The translations under genes and the position numbers were made by a program. The notes under the pieces are model-generated. The model had not been told where the DNA came from. It made no database searches and was given only the letters and a program-made list of their open reading frames with translations. From Chloroflexi bacterium OHK40 (GTDB lineage Bacteria > Chloroflexota > Chloroflexia > Chloroflexales > Chloroflexaceae), in contig SFCB01000179.1 in the NCBI GenBank assembly GCA_004367505.1, positions 19,526 to 83,525 of the forward strand: a stretch of 64,000 nt of DNA, in the 5' to 3' direction. The first letter of the stretch is position 1; the number at the start of each line of letters is the position of its first letter. This document shows, piece after piece, positions 24,375 through 33,600 of this stretch.

Positions 24375-25511
24375 CTACTGTATCTTCCCGCGAGCTGAGA
24401 TGGGCCAGGCCGCCACAGCCACGCCGCCCCGGTGGACGTGGTAGAGCTCATGGAGATTGACGGTGGTGTCGATGTGTCCGGGGATGAGCGCGACCAGGGC
24501 GCCCAAGGCGAGCGCGGGCTGCGCCCTTCCCTCCCACTCCAGGATGCCGTGCTCGTCGCCGCCCGGCCGGTAGCGCACTCCCGGCAGGCCGACCGGCTTG
24601 GCGTTGCCCATGTCGGTCGAGAGCGCCTTGAGCCCAGCGTCGATCACGGCGCGCCCCTGCGCCCATCGGCTGATTACCGTTGCGAGGACGGTGAGCGCGT
24701 TGGCGTAGCCGCCCCTATCGCCCAGCGCGTCGCGGTAGGCTCGGTCAAGGAAGACGAACGAGCCGGGCTGCACCTCGTTGATACCGGGGTGCGTGGCGCA
24801 GCGCTTGCAGGTGCCCGTGCCGCCCGTCGTCACGGTCTCGATGGTGTGGCCGTCGGCCCGTAGCAACTGGCTGTGCTCGTAAGTAAGAACATCGCCTCGT
24901 GTACCCAGTGCGCCTGCTCATCGGGGTCAGCGATATGCTAGAGATGGCCCTCGTAGCCCTACAGGCCCAACAGGCGCAGCCGCAGCAGGTGTGCCACTTT
25001 CCAGGTCAGCGCGTGGGCCGGCTCGCCAGGCGCAACCCCGCAGCAGCGCTGCGCCACGTCCAACTCGATCAGCACCTCTAGCGGCGTGCTCGCGCCGGCG
25101 AGGCCGTTGCTGAACATCCTGGCGCCCTCCAAGGCTATCAACCACGACCCGCACGCGCGGGTGGGTCGCGTGCAGCGCCGCGAGCCTGCCCAGCTTCGGT
25201 GCGCCGGCGAGCTCGCTGGTAATCAGCAGGTCGTCGATACCCGCCGCGGCCATCACCTCGGCCTTGCCCAGTTCGGCCACGCAGAAGACACACGCCCCGC
25301 CGCTGTGAGGATGCGGGCGATCTCGGGGCTCGTGGCGATCTTGAGGTGCGGGCGAACGTGCACGCCGCTCGGGCGCAGCCGGGCCATCAGCGCGGCGATG
25401 TTCGCCGCCCTGCCTGCCTCGGTTGAGGCACCAGTGTAGCAGCTTTGCCACGGCGCGGGGCGTGGACAGGAGGCGGGACTCCGCTGGGCGCTCCAGCCAA
25501 ACGTCCGGCAC
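24375..25511 (-). pseudogene. D-threonine aldolase / D-serine dehydratase-like (DSD1) pseudogene
   Basis: Pieces of one PLP-dependent alanine-racemase-fold protein appear in different minus-strand frames. The N-terminal part is near VPDVWLERPAESRLL; ELGKAEVMAAAGIDDLLITSE is in the middle, with SSAWPNWARP-type reading in another frame; and the 163-residue C-terminal part contains TGGTGTCK, DAGLKALSTD, GDEHGIL and LIPGHIDTTVNLHELY, the last holding the zinc-binding His/Cys-type motif of this family. At least three frameshifts are required, and the N-terminal ~40 residues are poor. No function is expected. It lies between the YvlD-like pseudogene and DUF366. Confidence 0.8.
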
Positions 25512-26084
25512 TCAGTTCACCGCGCGCACCTTGCAGCGGGCTAGCCAGATATCCTCGACCTCCTCGGCGTAGCGCCGCAGCAGCTCCTCGCCGAAGGCGG
25601 CAGGCTCGACTCCGAGCTCGGCGAGGCCGATCGTCGGGACAGGCGTGCCCTCGGTCTCGACGTTGAAGCCGGTGTGGATCAGGGTCGAGGTGGCGCTCGC
25701 CGTAGCGATGGAGACCGAGAGCTTGCCGGGCGAGCCATCGGCCCGTGGGAGGTAGAGGTCGTCGCCCTTGCGCGTGATGGGGCGCTCCGTCATCCGCTCC
25801 AGCAGTTCCTTGGCAGTGACGATCAGCAGCCGCTGGCAGTAGACCGTGGTGTGCAGTTCGTTGGCGAAGAACTCCGCGATAACGTGGAGCATCCGTGGAC
25901 TGTAAATCGGTGATTGGGCCTTGACGTCCTCGATGTCCACCATCTCGCTCAAATCGACATTGCACGGCCCGATGAATCCTACGGCAGCATCGCCCAGCAG
26001 GTCGAACTGGCGATAGATCCAGTGGGGGGAAAGCTGGCGTCCGTCGTAGGTGATCTCCCGGTCAGTAATCAGCTTCGTCTGCAT
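25512..26084 (-). CDS. DUF366-family protein (190 aa)
   Basis: ATG 26084 is used, since a GGTGAG site precedes it and the longer ORF overlaps the transporter. Conserved blocks that I associate with DUF366 are all present: ITYDGRQLSPHWIYRQF, GDAAVGFIGPCNV, MVDIEDV, MLHVIAEFF, CQRLLIV, GDDLYL, KLSVSIATAS, STLIHTGFN. The function of DUF366 is not established to my knowledge. It is the last gene of a minus-strand operon after queC and a queuosine-precursor-type transporter (4-bp gap), so a step in making or processing preQ0, or in handing it to DpdA, is a fair inference. Cys and His in the conserved blocks could bind metal or substrate. Confidence 0.75.
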   Translation of the reverse strand: MQTKLITDREITYDGRQLSPHWIYRQFDLLGDAAVGFIGPCNVDLSEMVDIEDVKAQSPIYSPRMLHVIAEFFANELHTTVYCQRLLIVTAKELLERMTERPITRKGDDLYLPRADGSPGKLSVSIATASATSTLIHTGFNVETEGTPVPTIGLAELGVEPAAFGEELLRRYAEEVEDIWLARCKVRAVN

Positions 26085-26088
26085 CGGC

Positions 26089-26604
26089 TCACCCTTGGGC
26101 CGGTCGGGCCACAAGCCGGCGCCAGGTGAGGATGAGCCCGACGGCCAGCGCCGTCATCCAGAGCTTGCCGACGATCTGGCCAGGAAGGAAGCTCAGTGAA
26201 CCAAAGGCCAGCCAGAGGAAGAGGGCGCTATCTACCACGATGCCCACGGTGTTCGAGGCAACCACGGCGCCGAGCCAACTCTTCCGGCGCAGCGGCGTGT
26301 AGACTGCGAAGTCGGCCAGTTCGCTAAAGAGGAAGGCAAGGCCGCTCGCCAGCGCCAGCTGCGCGCTCAGCCCGGCCGACACTGCGGCGCCGGTGATGAT
26401 GGCGGCGATCACCCAGCGGCGCCCGATGGCCTCCTGCAGGGCGTCGCGGAGTGAGAAGGCGAGGCCGGCAAAGTAGACCCCCGCGGGGGCCACCAGGCCG
26501 AAGCCAACCGGCACGATGCCAAACATCGTGATCGCCAGGTTGGCGGCGAAGATCGTCAGGATGTAGCCGACGAGCGTGATGATGCCGACGGTGCGCTGGG
26601 ACAT
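26089..26604 (-). CDS. VUT-family (YhhQ-type) queuosine-precursor transporter (171 aa)
   Basis: ATG 26604 has AGGAG on the minus strand; the longer ORF start lies in queC. Five to six membrane helices are seen: IITLVGYILTIFAANLAI, GFGLVAPAGVYFAGLAFSL, WVIAAIITGAAVSAG, a segment with SELADFAVYTPLR, NTVGIVVDSALFLWLAF, and a C-terminal helix. The motif ALQEAIGRR and SELADFAVYTPLR are hallmark regions of the VUT_1 family, whose E. coli member YhhQ imports preQ0/preQ1. Between queC and DUF366 it implies that the cell both makes and imports preQ0. It starts 12 bp after the queC stop. Confidence 0.85.
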   Translation of the reverse strand: MSQRTVGIITLVGYILTIFAANLAITMFGIVPVGFGLVAPAGVYFAGLAFSLRDALQEAIGRRWVIAAIITGAAVSAGLSAQLALASGLAFLFSELADFAVYTPLRRKSWLGAVVASNTVGIVVDSALFLWLAFGSLSFLPGQIVGKLWMTALAVGLILTWRRLVARPAQG

Positions 26605-26615
26605 GGGGCTCCTCA

Positions 26616-27320
26616 CTAAAGGTCTTCTGGCTGGCGGTATGGCGCGCATCCCGACCAGTCGATCGCAACAGCGTAAGGGATCGGGTCGATGACGCCCACC
26701 GCGCGGAAGGCGCCGACGCGCAGTTGGCAGGCGTCGCATGTGCCGCAGGCGCGCTCTCCGCCGAGGTAGCAGGTCCAGGTAAGATGGATGGGTGCGCCGA
26801 GTGCGATGGCCCGGCGCACGATGGCGGCCTTGTCATCGGCGATGAGCGGGCGGGCGATGGTGAACTCGCGCTCGGTGGCGAGGCGCAAGGTCTGCTCGGC
26901 GGCGGCGAGGAAGGGCTCGCGGCAGTCCGGGTAGTTCAGCGCGTCGGCTCCGTTCCAGCCGCCGACCAGATGCGTGGCCGGGCCAAGCAGCGCATGGGCC
27001 ACGGCGTAGGAGATCAGGATCAGGTTGCGGTTCGGGACGTAGGTTGGCGCCACTGTCTCGTCAAGCGCGCTGAGGTCGCGCCCCTGGGGGATGTCGCCCT
27101 GGCCGGTGAGACGCGAGCCGCGGATCGGCGCGAGGGTGAGAGTCTGGTGGGGTACGCGGTAGTAGGCGGCGACAGCCTCGGCCGCCGCGATCTCGCGGGC
27201 GTGGCGCTGTCCGTACTCGAAGGATAGGGCGCCGAGCACGGTGATGCGCTCGCTCAGCGCCCAGGCGAGAGCGGTGACGGAGTCGAGTCCGCCACTCAGC
27301 AGTATCAGTGCATCGGGCAC
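26616..27320 (-). CDS. queC: 7-cyano-7-deazaguanine (preQ0) synthase QueC
   Basis: Converts 7-carboxy-7-deazaguanine to preQ0 with ATP and ammonia. The PP-loop ILLSGGLDSVTALAWA lies at the N-terminus; further conserved blocks are EYGQRH, VPNRNLILISYA, GWNGADALNYPDC, and the C-terminal zinc motif CYLGGERACGTCDACQLR (four Cys). I take GTG 27320 as start, since AGGAG lies 8 bp upstream; the ORF track start at 27356 adds a non-conserved leader. At ~234 residues it has normal length. It leads a three-gene minus-strand operon with the transporter and DUF366. Its product is the substrate of DpdA, which links it to the DNA-modification island; queuosine for tRNA is the alternative use. Confidence 0.95.
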   Translation of the reverse strand: MPDALILLSGGLDSVTALAWALSERITVLGALSFEYGQRHAREIAAAEAVAAYYRVPHQTLTLAPIRGSRLTGQGDIPQGRDLSALDETVAPTYVPNRNLILISYAVAHALLGPATHLVGGWNGADALNYPDCREPFLAAAEQTLRLATEREFTIARPLIADDKAAIVRRAIALGAPIHLTWTCYLGGERACGTCDACQLRVGAFRAVGVIDPIPYAVAIDWSGCAPYRQPEDL

Positions 27321-27375
27321 GGGCTTGCTCCTGGGCGCCGGGTGGGCGCGCAGCACGAGGGTCGAGTGCGGCGGG

Positions 27376-27384
27376 ATTATAGCA
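27376..27384 (-). promoter_or_regulatory. extended -10 promoter TGCTATAAT for queC operon
   Basis: On the minus strand TGC-TATAAT lies ~56 bp upstream of the queC start. There is no clear -35. The core matches those at 12452 and 23084. Confidence 0.6.
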
Positions 27385-27865
27385 CACTCATGCCGGTCTG
27401 CCTCTCGATTTCCTGCTGATAGACTGGCGGCTGCGCGGCGTCTCCTTCTGGCTGGGCCTGCCGCTGGCCTTCTGGATATTCGACCGCGTTCCGGCCATCG
27501 TCAGCCTTGCCCGCCAGCAGGCATTGGCACGGCTAGAGCCCTCGCACCTGAGCGTTCGGGAAGTCCAAGGGATTTCGTGGATGGAAGCGCTACCCCCCCG
27601 TTCGGACGACCCGTTGCTTGCCCACGCGCTGGCTGCGGGCGCTGAGGCCCGGCGCGGCGGCAAACGCGCCGCCACCTGGATGCTACTCGGCCAGGCTCTG
27701 GCCCGCGCCAAGGCCGGCGGCAACGCGACGGGCTTGTTCGGCGCCCACCAATTGCTCGGCCAAATCGCCTATGAGTTGGGCAACCTCGACACTGCCCAGA
27801 AGCATCATGAGGTGCTGCTGGGCCAGAGTCAGACGCTCGGCTTCCTGTTCGGCGAGCCTCCTTGA
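27379..27865 (+). pseudogene. 5'-truncated membrane/TPR-like fragment
   Basis: A frame without any proper start runs from a TAG at 27379 to a stop at 27865. It begins with a hydrophobic segment (WRLRGVSFWLGLPLAFWIFDR) and ends with a TPR-like pair (LLGQIAYELGNLDTAQKHHEVLL). A further TPR-like scrap follows in another frame at 27862-28128 (ARARYLISTAAAHYETIG). Together they look like the ruin of a larger tetratricopeptide protein. The remaining 28130-28200 holds nothing I can name. Confidence 0.4.
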
Positions 27866-28202
27866 TGCACAATCCCGGGCTAATCGCCGCGCTCCGAGGC
27901 GACGCGGCTCGGGCGCGTTATCTCATCAGCACGGCGGCTGCACACTACGAGACCATCGGACGCATGACTGCGGCCACGGCCGCAGGCGAACCTGGCGCGG
28001 CTCATCGAGCAATGGGCTCGGCAGACCAGCGGGGCTGCCGCGCTGGGCCTCAGCTGATTGTTGCCCTTCGCTGTCGGTACGACCGCCAAAGCACCTGTCC
28101 AATAATGGCAGGTATAGGCTATCTATAATAATTACCGTTTCTAGTACCCACTCGCGCCCAGACGCGTCGGCATCACAGCGCCCCACGGGCCGATCGGCCG
28201 GC

Positions 28203-29660
28203 TCACACCCAGCGTGGCGCACGCTGATCGCGCACCTGCCCGGCCCGGGTATCGGCCAGCGCCAGGCGCGCGGCGTGGGCCCCGCACATGCCGTGAACCC
28301 CGGGGCCGGGTGGGGTGGCAGACGAGCAAAGATAGATGCCGGGCGCTGGTGTTCGGTGGGGGCGTAGGCTCAGTACTGGCCGGGCGAGCAGTTGGCGCCA
28401 GTCGGGCAGGCCACCGCTAATATCCCCGCCGATCAGGTTGGTGTTCCAGGCCTCCATGGCCGCGCAGTCCATGGCGTGGCGGGCGAGCACACGCTCGCGG
28501 AAGCCAGGCGCGAATCGTTCGATCTGCGCCTCAACCAGGGCCGTCATGTCGGCTGTTGAGCCGTTTGGCACGTGGCAGTAAGCCCAGAGCGTATGCCGGC
28601 CCTCTGGCGCGCGGGTCGGATCAAAGAGGGTTGGCTGAGCCAGGAGCACGTAGGGGCGCGTGGGATGCTGTCCCTGGGCCGGTGCCCGCTCCGAGGCGGC
28701 GATCTCCGCCAGCGTACCGCCGAGGTGGACCGTAGCAGCGCGGGCGCAGGCGGGGTTGGCCCAGGGCACCGGGCCAGCGAGCGCGTAGTCGAGCTTGAAG
28801 ACCCCGGGCCCGAGCCGGAAGCGGGACAGCCGCCTGCGGTAGCCCGGGGGCAGGCGCTCCCCGGCGATGGCGAGCAGTTGCCTGGGGGTCAGGTCGAAGA
28901 GGTAGGCCGCCGCAGGGGGGAGCTCGTCGATATGGGCAACGGGCCAGCCGGTGCGGATCTCGCCGCCGTGGTGCCGCAGGCACGCTGCCAGGGCATCGGC
29001 GATCGCCTGGGCGCCGCCCTGGGGGATGGGCCAGCCGACCACGTGGCCGAGGGCGCCGAGCACGATGGTTGGGGCGGCACTCAGGGGCGCTTCCAGCGGC
29101 AGGAAGGAGTGAGCGCCGATGCCGGCGAGCAGCGCGGGGGCGGCCTCTTCGCGGAAGAGCGCCCGGGCGAGCAGCGTGACCGGCCAGATCGCCCGGAGCC
29201 CGAAGCGGACCGCGGCGATGGGGTAGGGCGGGGGGCGCAGCGGGTCGAGCACGAAGGGCTGGATGCGGCCCCACCAGCGCACGAGGGGCGCCATGAGCCG
29301 CCAGTAGGCGGGGCCATCACGGCCCAGCCCGGCCGCTGTTGCCCCCACCGAGCGCTCCAGCGTTGTGGCGCGACCGCCATCGAGCGGGTGGGCGACCGGT
29401 GTGGGTGGCTGCACCCAGCGTAGGCCGTAGCGCTCTAGCCCGAGCGAGCGGAGGATCGGCGAAGCAACGCCAAATGGATGCACCGCCGAGCCGAGATCAT
29501 GGGTGAAGCCGGGCAGGCTGAGCGGCGCCGAGGAGACTCCGCCGCCAACTGTGTCGCGGGCCTCTACGAGCAGCACCCGCCGGCCAGCCCTGGCAAGCAC
29601 ACACGCAGCGACCAGGCCGTTGGGCCCGGCGCCAACCACGACTGCATCATAGCCACTCAT
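28203..29660 (-). CDS. phytoene desaturase-like FAD-dependent oxidoreductase (485 aa)
   Basis: The N-terminal dinucleotide fold is YDAVVVGAGPNGLVAACVLARAGRRVLLVEA, followed by GGGVSSAPLSLPGFTHDLGSA, the usual second motif of the phytoene desaturase / PYROXD2 group. The C-terminal GIYLCSSATPPGPGVHGMCGAHAA is the second FAD-binding segment. Length fits the family. The substrate cannot be told; members range from carotenoid desaturases to retinol saturase-like and uncharacterised enzymes. It is a single gene, divergent from the FAH-family gene, with no carotenoid gene nearby. Confidence 0.85.
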   Translation of the reverse strand: MSGYDAVVVGAGPNGLVAACVLARAGRRVLLVEARDTVGGGVSSAPLSLPGFTHDLGSAVHPFGVASPILRSLGLERYGLRWVQPPTPVAHPLDGGRATTLERSVGATAAGLGRDGPAYWRLMAPLVRWWGRIQPFVLDPLRPPPYPIAAVRFGLRAIWPVTLLARALFREEAAPALLAGIGAHSFLPLEAPLSAAPTIVLGALGHVVGWPIPQGGAQAIADALAACLRHHGGEIRTGWPVAHIDELPPAAAYLFDLTPRQLLAIAGERLPPGYRRRLSRFRLGPGVFKLDYALAGPVPWANPACARAATVHLGGTLAEIAASERAPAQGQHPTRPYVLLAQPTLFDPTRAPEGRHTLWAYCHVPNGSTADMTALVEAQIERFAPGFRERVLARHAMDCAAMEAWNTNLIGGDISGGLPDWRQLLARPVLSLRPHRTPAPGIYLCSSATPPGPGVHGMCGAHAARLALADTRAGQVRDQRAPRWV

Positions 29661-29719
29661 ACGAGAAGCCTAGCAGTTTTTCTATGGCCTGGCAAGGCGC
29701 TGCCGGGTGCCGATGGTGT

Positions 29720-29752
29720 CCGGCGCCTGGCGTACACAACACCAGGCGCCGG
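29720..29752. repeat. GC-rich hairpin in the 29.66-30.11 kb intergenic region
   Basis: CCGGCGCCTGG (29720-29730) and its exact complement (29742-29752) enclose an 11-nt loop. It lies between two divergent genes, so it is not an ordinary terminator for either. There is no T-run. Confidence 0.6.
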
Positions 29753-29857
29753 GTGCTAGTGCAACGATTGTGCCATCAGCGCCCGTGATGGGTGGACACC
29801 TGCCCGTGGTGCGCGCAGCCCCACCTCTTCTCCCGCGTGTGGGAGAGGGGGCAGGCC

Positions 29858-29891
29858 CCTGCCCCCGCGCAAGCGCCTGCCCCCGCGCAAG
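29858..29891 (+). repeat. two-copy tandem repeat, period 18
   Basis: CCTGCCCCCGCGCAAG occurs at 29858-29873 and 29876-29891. A CTCCC...GGGAG hairpin (around 29830-29846) precedes it. The style recalls the GC-rich intergenic repeats common in Chloroflexota genomes. Confidence 0.6.
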
Positions 29892-30002
29892 TGGGGGTGA
29901 GGGCCAGCAGCTTGCTCCGCCAGGGGACTTCCAAGAGCACTCCCATTCGGGGGAAGGTCGCGATGTGCTACCATCCAGCGCGCAGCCTGAAGCTATGGCT
30001 CG

Positions 30003-30098
30003 AAGGCAAGGTTTCAGGCCGCTTGACAGTCTGGGTGCATCCAGGGCTTGCGGCTGCTGCGGCCCTGTCTCTTGTACCCGGTTCCCTGTACCCTTGCC
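30003..30098 (-). repeat. dispersed ~96-bp repeat, copy A
   Basis: Read on the minus strand, this segment aligns without gaps over 96 bp to 52319-52414 on the plus strand, with 14 mismatches by my count (about 85% identity). It ends just upstream of the ribosome site of the FAH-family gene. Conserved islands include GCAAGCCCTGGATG and GAAACCTTGCCTT. Confidence 0.85.
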
Positions 30099-30111
30099 TG
30101 AGGAGGACCCG

Positions 30112-30987
30112 ATGACTGGCACCCCGTTGGCTGGCTACCTGACCCGTCACCAGACGCCCGCCGGGCCACGCTGGGCGCTCGACGGGCGCTATCTGCCCGT
30201 CTCGCTCACGCTCGCCGAGTTGCTCGCCGCGCCGCTTGCCGAGATGGTCCGGCAGCTTCACCAGGCGCCGGTTGGCGAGGTCGCCACCGAGCCGCTGCTG
30301 GCCCCGGTGGAGCCAGACCAGGAGGTGTGGGCCAGCGGGGTTACCTACCTGCGGAGCCGCGATGCGCGCGAGGCCGAGTCGTCGGCGCGGGACGTGTACG
30401 CCCGCGTCTACAATGCCGAGCGTCCCGAGCTGTTCTTCAAAGCGATCGGCCGCCGGGTCGTCGGGCCGGGGGGCGTGGTTGGCATCCGGTACGACAGCAG
30501 TTGGGATGTGCCGGAGCCCGAGATCGTGCTAGTGGTGAACAGCGCGCTGGAGATCGTGGGCTACTGTGCCGGTAACGACATGTCGTCGCGCTCGATTGAG
30601 GGCGAGAACCCGCTCTACTTGCCCCAGGCCAAGACCTACGATCGCTCGTGCGCTCTGGGCCCCGGCATCCGGCTCGCGCCGGCCGAGGAGCTCGCCGCGC
30701 TGCAGGTGCGGCTCTCGATCTGGCGTGCCGGCGCTGTTGTGTTTGCCGGCGAGACTCGTGCGGCGCAGATGCGCCGCCGCTTCACCGAGTTGGTCCACTA
30801 TCTCGGCCGGGCGCTCTCCTTCCCCTACGGCGCCCTACTCATGACCGGCACCGGGATCGTTCCCCCCGAGTCGTTTACGCTCCAGCCCGGCGACCGGGTC
30901 GAGATCCGTGTGGGCGACCTGGCGCTCGTGAACGATGTGGCGATGACGCCGGATCGCCGCCCTGAGCGTGAAGCGCGGCGTGCGTGA
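30112..30987 (+). CDS. fumarylacetoacetate hydrolase-family protein (291 aa)
   Basis: ATG 30112 follows AGGAGG by 5 bp; the ORF track extension to 29707 runs through repeats and is not coding. The N-terminal ~80 residues are a family-specific lid. The FAH core follows with WASGVTYLRSR, VPEPEIVLV (two metal-binding Glu), GYCAGNDMSSRSIEGENPLYLPQAKTYD (third acidic ligand and the catalytic region), and GTGIVPPESFTLQPGD. The family breaks C-C bonds in 1,3-diketo acids or acts on 2-keto-3-deoxy sugar acids. The exact reaction is unknown; the form resembles hydrolases of 2-keto-3-deoxy-acid degradation more than true fumarylacetoacetase. Confidence 0.85.
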   Translation: MTGTPLAGYLTRHQTPAGPRWALDGRYLPVSLTLAELLAAPLAEMVRQLHQAPVGEVATEPLLAPVEPDQEVWASGVTYLRSRDAREAESSARDVYARVYNAERPELFFKAIGRRVVGPGGVVGIRYDSSWDVPEPEIVLVVNSALEIVGYCAGNDMSSRSIEGENPLYLPQAKTYDRSCALGPGIRLAPAEELAALQVRLSIWRAGAVVFAGETRAAQMRRRFTELVHYLGRALSFPYGALLMTGTGIVPPESFTLQPGDRVEIRVGDLALVNDVAMTPDRRPEREARRA

Positions 30988-33408
<2,421 letters not shown>

Positions 33409-33600
33409 CGCGAGAACCGGGGACCAGGAGCCAGGAACTGCAAGCGGATGGCTCTCTGAGGCGCGGCAGCCCCTGGCAGATGGCTCTGCCGTTCCGGGAA
33501 GTGCTCCCGGACGCTAGCCGGGGAGCGCTCGGTCTTCTCGTTGTACCTTGCGCTCCCACGGCCTGCCTGGCGGCACACGCCACGAACGACAGCCGGAGGC

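Noticed and set aside
24432-24863. 143-aa plus-strand ORF
   Set aside because: Antisense to the clearly homologous C-terminal part of the D-threonine-aldolase-like pseudogene.
29707-30111. N-terminal extension of the FAH-family ORF to 29707
   Set aside because: The stretch is made of hairpin, tandem repeat and the dispersed 96-bp repeat; ATG 30112 has a strong AGGAGG.
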